A stretch of DNA of 64,000 nucleotides from Bacillota bacterium (GCA_023409265.1 JAEYHZ010000008.1:186001-250000); one strand, 5' to 3'; counted from the stretch's first letter, positions 17,546 through 26,327 are shown. Notes: generated by a model not told the origin, from the letters alone. Numbers and translations: made by a program.

Positions 17546-19459
17546 TTACTGACTTTCAAGCTGCTCGCTTGCCTGGGTCCATATGGCGTATAATTCCTCT
17601 AGCCGGGCTTCCTTTAAGGCTTTTTCTTCGCTGAGTTCTATCAGTTTCATATGATCTGTGGCAGCCTCGACCATTTCATTATCCAGATCACTCAAGCGCT
17701 TCTCCATAGCCGCTATCTCCTTCTCGGTATCTGCCAGCTGCTTTTCAAGTTTCCTTATTCTGCTTCGCTCTTCCTTTATTGCCATATGACTCTGCTTGGC
17801 TTCTGTTATGTTATTGGTTTCATTTGCAGAACTCTGGGCAGCAATATTCTTTTTGAAATGGGAAGCAAAGTACGTATAGTTTCCCAGGCAGTCAATGACC
17901 GGTTTAGATCCGATATCTATTATCCTGGTCGCCAGCTTGTCAATGAAATATCTGTCGTGGGAAACTATAAGCATAGTTCCCTCGTAATCCATAAGTGCTG
18001 CCTCAAGTATTTCCCTTGAGTTTATATCCAGATGGTTTGTAGGTTCATCCAGAATTATAAAATTAGCCTCCGAGAAAATGAGCTTCAACATGGATACTCT
18101 GCTCTTTTCTCCTCCGCTGAGAACAGATATTTTCTTGAAAACATCTTCTCCGGTAAATAAAAAAGCTGCCAGAGCGCTTCTTACCTCTGTCTGGATGAGT
18201 TTTTGATCAACGCTCCAAACTTCATCCAGGATAGTATTATCTTCATTAAGATCAGACATTTCCTGATCATAATAGCCCATATTCACTTTAGCCCCAAAGG
18301 AAAACTTTCCTGAAGAAGCGTCTAGCCTTCCAGCTAAAATTTTGAGCAGAGTAGACTTGCCGCAGCCGTTTGGACCCAGCAGAAAAACTCTTTCAGCCTT
18401 TCTGATTTTTAAGCTGATATTTTCAAAGAGTTTTTTATCCCCATAAGCCTTTGAAACCGAATCCAGCTCCAGAACATCATTTCCACTAGTCACAGCCTGA
18501 TTAAACTTCATTCTCATTTTATCAGGAGCATCAGCGGGCTTGTCTATCTTAACCATTCTATCAAGAGCCTTTTGACGGCTTTCCGCAGCTATGATGTTTT
18601 TCTCTCTGTTAAAGCGTCTCTGCTGCTCGATAATTGCTTCCTGTCTGGCAATTTCTTTCTGCTGCAGCTGATAGTGCTTCTCCTGAATCTCCCGGTTGGC
18701 TGCCTTATGCTTTACATAGCCCGAATAATTTGTGTTGTAAAAGGTGCTTGTCCTGTTTTCAATTTCAATGGTTTTGTTGGTTACAGAGTCAAGAAAATAT
18801 CTGTCATGGGAGATTATGAGAAGACATTTTTTATAATTCTTAAGATAATCCTCCAACCATTCAACAGCGGCAATATCAAGGTGGTTGGTGGGCTCATCCA
18901 GCAGCAGGATATCAGGCTCCTCAAGAAGTACCTTGGCCAGAGCCAACCGGGTTTTCTGACCTCCGCTGAGTATGCTGATCCTGCTTGAAAACTCACTGTC
19001 CAGAAACCCCAGACCCCTTAAAACACCACGAATACGACTATTATATTCAAAGCCTCCCAGATATGAAAATCTCTCTGTCAGTCTGCTGTACTCCTTCATG
19101 AGAGAATCCAGTCTATCCTGGTCGGTAGTTATACTTATTTCCTTTTCGGTTCTTTTTATAGCCTCTTCCATTGAAACCAATTCGCCGAAAACTTCAAGCA
19201 ACTCATCCCAGAGAGTATTATCGGAATTTAAAGCGGCATTTTGTTTCAGATATCCTAATGCCAGATCCTTTGATATAAATACCTCTCCATCCTCCTGGTG
19301 AAGCTCTCCGGTCAGAATTTTAAACAAGGTGGATTTCCCGGCTCCATTTACACCCACAAGGCCGGCTTTATCATTTTCCTGCAGATTGAAGGAAATGTTC
19401 TTTATTATAACTTCAGTTCCATATGAAAACCCTATATTATTGCAATTAAGTACTATCAC
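17546..19459 (-). CDS. ABC-F family ATPase (ribosome-associated, YdiF-like)
   Basis: A 637-aa soluble protein with two ABC ATPase domains and no membrane helices. Walker A motifs are GVNGAGKST (about residue 35) and GPNGCGKST (about 360); signatures LSGGQKTRLALAK and LSGGEKSRVSML; Walker B plus switch LLLDEPTNHLD and IILDEPTNHLD. The interdomain linker (P-site tRNA interaction motif) is rich in charged helix around residues 235-310, and a C-terminal coiled coil spans about 555-637. ABC-F proteins act in the ribosomal E site as translation factors or antibiotic protection proteins; without linker phylogeny I cannot decide which. Monocistronic. Confidence 0.93.
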   Translation of the reverse strand: MIVLNCNNIGFSYGTEVIIKNISFNLQENDKAGLVGVNGAGKSTLFKILTGELHQEDGEVFISKDLALGYLKQNAALNSDNTLWDELLEVFGELVSMEEAIKRTEKEISITTDQDRLDSLMKEYSRLTERFSYLGGFEYNSRIRGVLRGLGFLDSEFSSRISILSGGQKTRLALAKVLLEEPDILLLDEPTNHLDIAAVEWLEDYLKNYKKCLLIISHDRYFLDSVTNKTIEIENRTSTFYNTNYSGYVKHKAANREIQEKHYQLQQKEIARQEAIIEQQRRFNREKNIIAAESRQKALDRMVKIDKPADAPDKMRMKFNQAVTSGNDVLELDSVSKAYGDKKLFENISLKIRKAERVFLLGPNGCGKSTLLKILAGRLDASSGKFSFGAKVNMGYYDQEMSDLNEDNTILDEVWSVDQKLIQTEVRSALAAFLFTGEDVFKKISVLSGGEKSRVSMLKLIFSEANFIILDEPTNHLDINSREILEAALMDYEGTMLIVSHDRYFIDKLATRIIDIGSKPVIDCLGNYTYFASHFKKNIAAQSSANETNNITEAKQSHMAIKEERSRIRKLEKQLADTEKEIAAMEKRLSDLDNEMVEAATDHMKLIELSEEKALKEARLEELYAIWTQASEQLESQ

Positions 19460-19614
19460 GATAAATCTCCATATACCAGTATTTATTATCTTTTATGCCA
19501 AGTACATTATAGCAAAATACCCTATAAAACATCTACCAGTTTTTTTAAACGTTTGAGGTAAATTCAGTAAATTATATTAATTAATGAATTAGCGATATAT
19601 TGCCAGCACTTATA

Positions 19615-19732
19615 TTTGTACATTTAACATAAAATCTATTTGTACATTTTACATGAAATCTGTTTATAAATTTAACATGAAATCTGTTTGTAAATTTACA
19701 TGAAATCTGTCTGTACATTTAACATAAAATCT
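19615..19732. repeat. Tandem array of five 23-24 nt units
   Basis: Five variants of TTTGTACATTTAACATAAAATCTA follow one another from 19615 to 19732 (for example TTTGTACATTTTACATGAAATCTG). The last unit runs into the stop codon of the condensation-fold gene on the reverse strand, so the repeat begins at its very 3' end. The remainder of 19460-19614 is AT-rich with no visible gene. Confidence 0.85.
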
Positions 19733-21017
19733 AAATGTTAATAGAATTTAGATCCTTGACAGCCTGGTTGAATATCCGCTCCTCATTACCAATATTTTCA
19801 CCGTCTTCCACCTGCATTGCAACAGTCATTCGGTCACCTACTGTAACAACTCCTATTATTCTTTTTGCATTAGGTACTAATGGAGGTACAAGAATAATAC
19901 TTTCTATATTGTATCCACCATAGTTTTCAGGGATAGGAGCTTTTGTAAGATTGGATATACTGACACCTTTTGGATTTCCCTTATAACCAAACATTTTGCT
20001 GACTTTTGAAGCGGCTGAACTTTTAAAGTCCATAAAAGCATTAAAGTATGCAGCATCAATCAAATTCGGCTCCAGTTCATTTAAAAAATTCAGCAGTAAA
20101 TACTTCTTGCTGTTATTGGATAATTTTTTGCTGAATAATTTTTGTACTTTAAGTGCATTACTCCAGAAGTTCTTTCTTAAATCATATCTATATTTTATTG
20201 ATATTCCAGATGCATAGTTTCCCATACCTTCAAACCCCTTGGGTCTGATACTTGCTGCTATTCCTATTTCTGCTTCATTCGAGGCCGCCTTCAGGAATGC
20301 TGTCGTAATGGCACTGTTTATAGTTACACCATTTTCTTTTGACTTAACTTTCAAATTATTAAGCTGATTATTTTCCAAGGTAGAAACCAGTATTTTTGTA
20401 TTCCGGTCCTTCCATAACTCCTTACACATTTCTTCATATTCATCAATTGAAAAAACCCTTTTTTCCTTAATCCATTGCCTGTTTAAATATTTAATCATGC
20501 ACCTTAATAGGAAGCCCAGTTTTGCATCCCCGGGAAAATCCCGTCTGCTTAAAAGTCTTATCGGATTTGGCTGTGGGGCTTGTAGCGGGCTATTAAGGCA
20601 GTTCATTATATCCCTGACAAGATAAAGCATTGCAGTTCCGTCCCCTGCTAAATGATGTGCGATAATAAGCAGCTGGGTTTTGTCGGTGGCTTTTAATATG
20701 AAAAAGCGTACCAGATCACCTTCAAGTAATTTAAAAGGAGTTCCTGCCTGGCTTTTAATTATCTCCTTCCAGTCCTCATGGCTTTTCACAGGAACAATTT
20801 CTATATGCACCTGACCATTGGATTTTGGAACATAATAGCCATATCCGGACTCATCGGACTCTATTTTTGATGATAACAGTTCATGTTGATTAACGGCATT
20901 TTTAATTGCCGTTACAAGCTCCTGTTCAGGTGGATTTCCTGATATATTTACCAGCATTGCAACGTTTATTGCCGGAGCAAAATAATGTGACCGTTCATAT
21001 TCTATCCTGTACTTCAT
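19731..21017 (-). CDS. Standalone condensation-domain/acyltransferase-fold protein
   Basis: A 428-aa protein of the chloramphenicol acetyltransferase-like fold. The active-site motif HHLAGDG at residues 121-127 matches HHxxxDG of NRPS condensation domains, wax-ester synthases and PapA acyltransferases. C-terminal KGVSISNLTKAPIPENYGG corresponds to the second half of the tunnel. No carrier protein or adenylation domain is nearby, so transfer of an acyl group from CoA or a free carrier to an alcohol or amine is inferred. The start is ATG 21017, which has AGGAGG at 7 nt spacing; an in-frame ATG at 21041 lies before that site. Its leader is a copy of the element upstream of carB. Confidence 0.85.
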   Translation of the reverse strand: MKYRIEYERSHYFAPAINVAMLVNISGNPPEQELVTAIKNAVNQHELLSSKIESDESGYGYYVPKSNGQVHIEIVPVKSHEDWKEIIKSQAGTPFKLLEGDLVRFFILKATDKTQLLIIAHHLAGDGTAMLYLVRDIMNCLNSPLQAPQPNPIRLLSRRDFPGDAKLGFLLRCMIKYLNRQWIKEKRVFSIDEYEEMCKELWKDRNTKILVSTLENNQLNNLKVKSKENGVTINSAITTAFLKAASNEAEIGIAASIRPKGFEGMGNYASGISIKYRYDLRKNFWSNALKVQKLFSKKLSNNSKKYLLLNFLNELEPNLIDAAYFNAFMDFKSSAASKVSKMFGYKGNPKGVSISNLTKAPIPENYGGYNIESIILVPPLVPNAKRIIGVVTVGDRMTVAMQVEDGENIGNEERIFNQAVKDLNSINI

Positions 21018-21126
21018 TATGAACCTCCTAAGCCAAGACATGCTTTTGCCGCATAGCGGTCAGAAAAATTGATGAAGTTATTTACCTCTAATCCGCTTGA
21101 AGGCGAATAAAGGAGGTTAATTGGCC
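21018..21126 (-). promoter_or_regulatory. Structured leader with anti-SD/SD ends (copy 2)
   Basis: On the reverse strand the leader begins GGCCAATTAACCTCCTTT and ends GGCTTAGGAGGTTCAT just before the start codon. ATTAACCTCCT near the left end can pair with AGGAGGTTCAT, which contains the ribosome site (10 of 11 bases). The first 39 nt differ at only two bases from the copy upstream of carB (43916-44027). A small hairpin with CCGC...GCGG lies in between. It is a mobile palindromic element supplying a ribosome site, or a translational switch. Confidence 0.7.
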
Positions 21127-21206
21127 GGGCTCAATTACCGACTCCAACTAGATATTACCAAAAATATGTAAATAACTCAAACAAAATATTATTAATAAAA
21201 CTTAAT

Positions 21207-21235
21207 AGGGTTCTACCTTCAACTGATAGAACCCT
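21207..21235 (-). terminator. Hairpin terminator after cwlD
   Basis: Stem AGGGTTCTA / TAGAACCCT, 9 bp, 16 nt downstream of the cwlD stop on the reverse strand, followed by a T-rich but interrupted tract. Confidence 0.65.
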
Positions 21236-21250
21236 GTATTGCATTCTTGA

Positions 21251-22051
21251 TTATTTTTTATTTTCTGCAGCCTTTTCCTTAACTTTGTAGTAATTATCTA
21301 TTCCAGCCTTGATTGCCACAGCCAGCTTGTTTTGATATTCCTCTGTAGCCAGCCGCTTCTCTTCTTCTGAATTTGAAAGGAAACCGCACTCAACAACTAC
21401 AGTTGTAGTCTTAAGGTTCTTCAGAATCATTATTTGTTCCTTTTTCACCAGTGCAGCCCTATCATTAGCATTATCCGCGTTTAATCTTATGGAATTCTGA
21501 ATTTCATTAGCAAGCTTCTGACTGTCCGGAGAATTCGGAGGGAAGAAGGTTTGCGCTCCATGGTATTTTGTCTGTGGAAATTTATTCAGATGAATACTTA
21601 AAACAATATCAGCACCTGACTCATCCATGATTTGTTTGCGTCTTGTCAGATCTTCTTTTCTCTTCTGTAAAATAGTGGTTGCTTTTTCACTGTATGTCAA
21701 CTGATCCGATTCTCTTGTAAGGATTATCTTGTAACCGTCTTTTTCCAAAAGGTTCTTTAGCAACATAACTAAATTCAGATTTACGTCCTTCTCTCTAAGT
21801 CCACTATAGTCACTTACGGCCCCCGGATCTTCCCCGCCGTGGCCAGCATCGAGTATGACTGTCTTAACGGCAGCTGTCTGTTCAGCCGGAGCCTGCTGCC
21901 CCTGCTCCTGATTTCCCGGAACCTGCTTCTGATTTTCCCCTGTTACAGGTTTAGAATAATCTACCGCAAAGCCTATGCTGAATACAGTAATTGAAAACAG
22001 AAGCAAAAGGCAAACGAATAATATATTCTTTTTACTGATTACTACTATCAT
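21251..22051 (-). CDS. cwlD: N-acetylmuramoyl-L-alanine amidase, CwlD-like
   Basis: A 266-aa exported zinc amidase (Amidase_3). A single N-terminal hydrophobic helix (about residues 7-27) anchors or exports the protein; a Gln/Pro-rich linker leads to the catalytic domain. Zinc ligands and catalytic residues are visible: DAGHGG, the Glu in REKDVNL, SIHLN and the Glu of VVECGFLSN. The domain order and size fit CwlD, which with PdaA makes the muramic-delta-lactam of spore cortex needed for germination; a vegetative wall role is the alternative. The start is ATG 22051 behind AAAGGA; the ATG three codons upstream would overlap that site. Confidence 0.88.
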   Translation of the reverse strand: MIVVISKKNILFVCLLLLFSITVFSIGFAVDYSKPVTGENQKQVPGNQEQGQQAPAEQTAAVKTVILDAGHGGEDPGAVSDYSGLREKDVNLNLVMLLKNLLEKDGYKIILTRESDQLTYSEKATTILQKRKEDLTRRKQIMDESGADIVLSIHLNKFPQTKYHGAQTFFPPNSPDSQKLANEIQNSIRLNADNANDRAALVKKEQIMILKNLKTTTVVVECGFLSNSEEEKRLATEEYQNKLAVAIKAGIDNYYKVKEKAAENKK

Positions 22052-22146
22052 ATGAACCATCCTTTAGTCTATTAGAGTATACTTACTACTATGGATATTC
22101 ATAACTATTCCCGTTATGCATAGAAAAAGGATTTGTAATAAAAATT

Positions 22147-22230
22147 ATAACGAGGCCAAAGTACCCCCGGGGGTACCTTGGCCTCGCTGAAACGCGCTTA
22201 AGGCAAGAAAAATTTTCTATCAAATGCGTT
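22147..22230 (-). repeat. Dispersed hairpin repeat, copy 1 (also acts as terminator)
   Basis: Reverse-strand order: AACGCAT, an AT-rich stretch with AGAAAATTTTTCT, GCGTTTCAGCGAGGCC, then a hairpin CGAGGCCAAGGTACCCC/GGGGTACTTTGGCCTCG (22151-22186) and TTATAATTTTTATT. The hairpin plus T-rich tail can terminate the helical-repeat gene at 22239. The same order (AACGCAT, AT-rich core, GCGTTTCAACGAGGCC, hairpin, TCGTTATA) recurs at 31353-31617, where a second element has inserted. Confidence 0.7.
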
Positions 22231-22238
22231 AAAAAAGG

Positions 22239-23081
22239 CTAATTATAAACAAGGTCGTCTATTTCCCCGCCCAGCTTTTTAATTACAGCCCTTATATGGT
22301 TAAAAGTTGATTTATCCAGCTCCTTTACATTCTTCAGAATATAACCTCTAAGTAAAGGGATGGCTCTTCCGTCACCATAATCACCAAGTACTTCAACTGC
22401 CAGCTTAAGGTTGGATACAACCCTAAATGCATTTTTTAAGAAATAGAACACCTCATCTGACTGATTCTCCCTGGATATTTCAGCAACACATGTAAGCAGG
22501 TGTTCCTGAACCTCCGGCTGTTGCGTCCCATGGAAGGTCTTCATCAAATCCTCAAGAATAGTGACATCATATTCAACTATTGCTGCACAAAGAGCTTCTG
22601 AAATTAAATCATCCTTAAAGCATTCCAACAGGAGTCCTATTAATTTCTCCTTGTACTCTTCAAATCTGAGACATCCTATGGCATATACAGCCTGTGATAC
22701 TGCTAAGACCTTTCCGGGATCCTTGCTGTCAAGCCAGTTCTTAACAAAATCAAACAGCTTTCCGGCAGCAGGTTTGCCATATTCCTTCAGCCTTTCAATC
22801 AAAATATCGGGAACACCGACATCCGAGACAGACGCTATCTCTATAAAAAATTCCACCAAACCATCCAGGTTGCTTATTGCTCCGATATAATCTCCCGGTG
22901 TCTGATTATCCAGCTCAGGAAGCTTTGTATTTAACCATTTATATTCAATATCAGCTATCAGTTTCTCTTCATCAACTTTTATTTCACAGTTTTCACTTGT
23001 TGCATGCTCATCAAGATAACTGTTGAAGCCAGTATCTATTGCAAGATTATAACTTTCGGCAACTGCCGCATTCCTAGACAT
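22239..23081 (-). CDS. HEAT-repeat-like helical protein of unknown function
   Basis: A 280-aa soluble, acidic, all-helical protein. Residues about 70-275 show repeating helix pairs with patterns such as VSQAVYAIGCLRFEEYKEKLIGLL, typical of HEAT/armadillo solenoids that serve as binding scaffolds. GDGRAIPLLRGYI near the C-terminus resembles the last repeat. No catalytic motif or signal peptide is visible. The ATG at 23081 has no strong ribosome site. It is probably transcribed alone or after the membrane protein gene at 23234. I cannot assign a function. Confidence 0.78.
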   Translation of the reverse strand: MSRNAAVAESYNLAIDTGFNSYLDEHATSENCEIKVDEEKLIADIEYKWLNTKLPELDNQTPGDYIGAISNLDGLVEFFIEIASVSDVGVPDILIERLKEYGKPAAGKLFDFVKNWLDSKDPGKVLAVSQAVYAIGCLRFEEYKEKLIGLLLECFKDDLISEALCAAIVEYDVTILEDLMKTFHGTQQPEVQEHLLTCVAEISRENQSDEVFYFLKNAFRVVSNLKLAVEVLGDYGDGRAIPLLRGYILKNVKELDKSTFNHIRAVIKKLGGEIDDLVYN

Positions 23082-23159
23082 TTAAGTACCATTAACCTTT
23101 CTGGCTCACAAAATTCCCAAAATTTATGTGGAATGCCACAAGCCATATGCGTTATTATT

Positions 23160-23255
23160 TGTCTTCTGTTCTTATTCTTATCTTCTGTTTTTTTATTATC
23201 TTCCGTTCTTTTTATTATCTTCCGTTCTTTTTATTATCTTCTGTTCTTTCTCTTA
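23160..23255. repeat. Tandem array of five 19-nt units
   Basis: About five copies of TCCGTTCTTTTTATTATCT (variants TCTGTT...) run between the helical-repeat and membrane-protein genes. The array reaches into the 3' end of the membrane-protein gene, so its last codons, with several Lys and Arg, abut or derive from the array. Confidence 0.82.
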
Positions 23256-23773
23256 TTGTGCGCAGTTTTCTGCTTTGGCTGAAGACCAAAAAGTTTTCTC
23301 ACATAAGCATTCAGGTCAAAACCCTTAGAACCTGCATAATATCCAAGGAAAGAGACCAAAACCATGGTTGACCAGGCTGCAGCATAACCTGCTAATTTAT
23401 ACCCCCCTGCTTTTGCAATAAACAGCATTGGAGCAGCAAAACCCTTGATAAGGTTCCACTTTAATATCTGAAAATTGACGACCTCAAATTCAAAATTTAG
23501 AAAGGAAATTACTACTTGGATGAGTACTATGGGTGCAATGGCAATCAAACCGTACCAGACACCGTCCAAGAGGCTGATCTTTCCGTAGCGTCTTTTGTCC
23601 ACTCCAGCATAATGTGCCAACTCGTGATAAATTAAAAAGATCATTACAATGAATATGGCAATTGAAAAAAGGCTTGCTTTAGAATAGAATCCTACAAAAA
23701 ATATATAAAAGAATATCATTGCGAATATATAATTCTTTAAAACTGCCCAACCACCTGACAAATATTTTTTCAT
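23234..23773 (-). CDS. Integral membrane protein with HELAH motif
   Basis: A 179-aa protein with four to five predicted membrane helices and a very basic C-terminal tail (QPKQKTAHNKRKNRR). Helix two ends in IYHELAHYAG: HELAH is a zinc-metallopeptidase-like HExxH motif embedded near a membrane helix, as in site-2 protease and M50-like proteins. The protein is short and a third ligand motif is not evident, so protease activity is uncertain. The start is placed at ATG 23773 behind GGAG; the longer frame to 23866 has no ribosome site. The tail is encoded next to a 19-nt tandem repeat. Confidence 0.75.
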   Translation of the reverse strand: MKKYLSGGWAVLKNYIFAMIFFYIFFVGFYSKASLFSIAIFIVMIFLIYHELAHYAGVDKRRYGKISLLDGVWYGLIAIAPIVLIQVVISFLNFEFEVVNFQILKWNLIKGFAAPMLFIAKAGGYKLAGYAAAWSTMVLVSFLGYYAGSKGFDLNAYVRKLFGLQPKQKTAHNKRKNRR

Positions 23774-23971
23774 AAAATCTCCATCTGCGTGCTTGCACGC
23801 TGTCACATAGAATAAAAACGCCAACTTTACATTTGTACTATCAAGTAATGTGTTACAAGTTATCATTAATTACTATATGGAATTATAGCATATACAATAA
23901 AAATGGTACAACTATCCTGTTAATATTTTTATAGAGCTTTAACAATGATATTTGTACCGGTTCAAATAAAC

Positions 23972-25777
23972 TCACTTAAAGTCGGACTCCAGCAAGCCTT
24001 TTCTTATATTGCTTAATTTGCTGTAATTTGTCGATTTGTTTCCGGCCAGATATAAAATACTAAGTTTCTTTAAATTCACCAGGGCTGAATAGTCGGTTAT
24101 CCTATTGTCTCTGACATACAGCTCTGTAAGTGAAGTGAGTGCCGCCAGCGAACTTATATTTGAAATCCTGTTGCCGTTCAGAGACAATACTTCCAGCTTG
24201 GTGAGGCCCTTCAGAGGAGTTACATCCGAAATACTGTTTCTCTGCAGGTATAAAACTCTAAGGTTTTTTAAATTAGACAGGTATCCTATATTTGTTATCT
24301 TTGTATTTGCCATATCCAGATATTCAAGGTTAGTCAGCTTTTTCAGATCAACCAGGGACTTTACCCCTACGGGAACAGCCAGTCTGTATACCTTGGCCAA
24401 ATCATTGCTGTAGATTGTTCCCGTGGGCTTCATAAGCTGCTTTCTCACAGCAGTTTCTACCACCTTATCGGTAAAAGTAACCTTTGTACCTGTAGCAGCA
24501 GCTGCTTTTATCGGGAGAGACGCCATTATGCTGTCCCATACATCCAACCCGTAGGTTTTCGACACTTTATCAGTATAGTCCGGAACATTTGCCAGACTCC
24601 AGAGAGATACTCCACCCAGACCATATTCCTTTACAAGTTCCAGCTTTGCTTTTATACTTCTGCTGTTTTCGTACAAAGCTACGTTATATGTTTGATCTAC
24701 CACATTATAAAATTGGAGGAATGGACTTTGGAGTTCATTATTGAACCCATAGGTTAAGCCGGTGGCCTTTCCATCAGAATTCTGTATTCGATCGAATATC
24801 ATCCGATAGGTAGGTGTATTCCTGGCTTCAATGCTCATGGCCGCTCCGTTGGTCTTATTCCAGGCAGCTGCTGTAGGAACTGAAAATCTCCATTGAGCAG
24901 CATCAAAATTTATTTGCAGCATAACTTTGGATAGATTCGCCTTATCAACATTCTTTTTAACATCTTCCAAAGCCTGTTTAATTTTTTTTATGGGTGCCAG
25001 ACTGTCAATGGGGCTGACACTATTGCAGCCAGTGTACTGCAGTACCTGTGATTTTGATAATCCGGTAACAGGCTCATAATCGTGAGCCATAACAATCATT
25101 TTATCTGCTGCAGCAGCTATTTCCTTATAATTATAGCCTGAGTAATTCAGTAACGGATTAACAGCCACAAACATGGATTTATTAATTGCTTTTAATTTAC
25201 TTTTCAGCTCTTTGAGAAAATCAACATACCAGCTGCTTATGGTTTTTCCCCCGATAGTTATTATATTACCCTTGGTGTCTTTGTTCTGCAGACCTTCAAA
25301 GTCTATGACCACACCATCAAAGTAAAGCTCCTGTCCGGCGCTTACGTCGCTTTTTAAAAGCTCGACAATGGCATTTACAGCTTTCTCTCTTTGTTCCTTA
25401 AATGGTAATATGGCCGCAGCATTTACGCTATCAGTAAATATATTGAGCTGAACAGGTTTGTTTTTACTTTTTGCATATTTTAGTACTTCAACATAATCAG
25501 CAGGGTAATAGAACATTGTATTTCCGTTTTTTCCCAGCTCTGTAACTACACCCTGTTCCAGATCTCCATATATCCTCCCCCATGCAAAACTTACCGAATC
25601 AAGTGAGTCTATATACTTTTTTGAGACATCGGAAAAAGTCATCTGTGCCGGATAAAATGCATGGAGTCCCAATTTCTGAACTGCTGCAGCCTCTGTTTCC
25701 AAGGACAGATTTGGAACAAAGCTCAATAACATTGCAAAAATCAATAACATACATATAATAATTTTATTTTTCTTCAT
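23972..25777 (-). CDS. Secreted GH18-type glycosidase with C-terminal leucine-rich repeats
   Basis: A 601-aa exported protein. A signal peptide (MKKNKIIICMLLIFAMLLSF...) is followed by a GH18-like barrel (about 35-430) whose catalytic strand reads FDGVVIDFEGL, keeping the Asp-x-x-Asp-x-Glu pattern in the form DGVVIDFE. This resembles spore peptidoglycan hydrolases of the YaaH/SleL group more than chitinases. Residues about 465-595 are internalin-like leucine-rich repeats of about 22 residues (LTNLEYLDMANTKITNIGYL and following), a protein-binding module. There is no SLH or LysM domain. The architecture suggests a surface or spore-coat enzyme docked through its repeats, which is inference. Confidence 0.88.
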   Translation of the reverse strand: MKKNKIIICMLLIFAMLLSFVPNLSLETEAAAVQKLGLHAFYPAQMTFSDVSKKYIDSLDSVSFAWGRIYGDLEQGVVTELGKNGNTMFYYPADYVEVLKYAKSKNKPVQLNIFTDSVNAAAILPFKEQREKAVNAIVELLKSDVSAGQELYFDGVVIDFEGLQNKDTKGNIITIGGKTISSWYVDFLKELKSKLKAINKSMFVAVNPLLNYSGYNYKEIAAAADKMIVMAHDYEPVTGLSKSQVLQYTGCNSVSPIDSLAPIKKIKQALEDVKKNVDKANLSKVMLQINFDAAQWRFSVPTAAAWNKTNGAAMSIEARNTPTYRMIFDRIQNSDGKATGLTYGFNNELQSPFLQFYNVVDQTYNVALYENSRSIKAKLELVKEYGLGGVSLWSLANVPDYTDKVSKTYGLDVWDSIMASLPIKAAAATGTKVTFTDKVVETAVRKQLMKPTGTIYSNDLAKVYRLAVPVGVKSLVDLKKLTNLEYLDMANTKITNIGYLSNLKNLRVLYLQRNSISDVTPLKGLTKLEVLSLNGNRISNISSLAALTSLTELYVRDNRITDYSALVNLKKLSILYLAGNKSTNYSKLSNIRKGLLESDFK

Positions 25778-25957
25778 TTTTAACCCCTATCTCTTGCAAT
25801 CAATGACAAAAATCAAAGATTCAGGTGATTTTTCTTATTTTCAGTCTATATTTATCTATATATTTTATCATATAAGGAGCTCAGTATATGTTAAAAATGC
25901 ATTACAGGGAACTTAAGTATCCCGGATTGCAATTCAGCAAAGGAGTCAACAATTATA

Positions 25958-25986
25958 AAAACCTGGCAAAATTAATTGCCAGGTTT
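25958..25986 (-). terminator. Terminator of the 46-aa gene
   Basis: Stem ACCTGGCAA / TTGCCAGGT (9 bp) five nt or so after the TAA of the small gene; on the reverse strand it is followed by TTTTTATAA. Confidence 0.85.
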
Positions 25987-25990
25987 CAAT

Positions 25991-26131
25991 TTATTTTCCT
26001 CTTTTATCATCCTTTTCAGGGTTATCAGATTCCCCACTTTTACCCCACTTGTATTCTTTATTAAATGGTGAAGCTTTTAAAAAACTACCTACTTCCATAT
26101 CTATCTTTCCAAATGGATTCCAGCCTTTCAT
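25991..26131 (-). CDS. Small 46-aa protein with its own ribosome site and terminator
   Basis: Reverse-strand frame MKGWNPFGKIDMEVGSF... ending DDKRGK. An excellent GGGAGG site precedes the ATG and a rho-independent terminator follows at once, so this looks like an expressed independent gene. The N-terminal half has a few aromatic and hydrophobic residues (WNPFGKIDMEVGSFLKASPF), the C-terminal half is charged and probably disordered. I recognise no family. Spore-associated or regulatory small protein would be a guess. Confidence 0.7.
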   Translation of the reverse strand: MKGWNPFGKIDMEVGSFLKASPFNKEYKWGKSGESDNPEKDDKRGK

Positions 26132-26230
26132 AATAAAAACCTCCCTATAATTTGATTAAATAACCTTGATGCTGCAGCTTTTATGAATTTAACAGTGATT
26201 ACATTAACCTAATTACGATGCTACATTTTT

Positions 26231-26327
26231 AAGTCTCTTAAAACAATAACCTCCCATTTTTGAAGCGGTTATTTTTCAATAATGCTCTGTTGTCGAAAAG
26301 TACTGCTTCCCAGTTTAAAAGACCTTA
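26231..26327 (-). mobile_element. Family 2 short element, internally deleted copy
   Basis: CTCTTAAAACAATAACCTCC followed by CATTTTTGAAGCGGTTATTTT and CTGTTGTCG match one half of the full family 2 element at 31408-31566, and GTTTAAAAGACCTTA at 26313-26327 resembles its other end. About 97 bp remain, with the core missing. The rest of 26132-26563 is AT-rich with no gene seen. Confidence 0.65.

Noticed and set aside
25888..26061. Plus-strand frame of 57 codons with an AAGGAG site
   Set aside because: It runs through the terminator at 25958 and lies antisense to the better-supported 46-aa gene; composition looks random.
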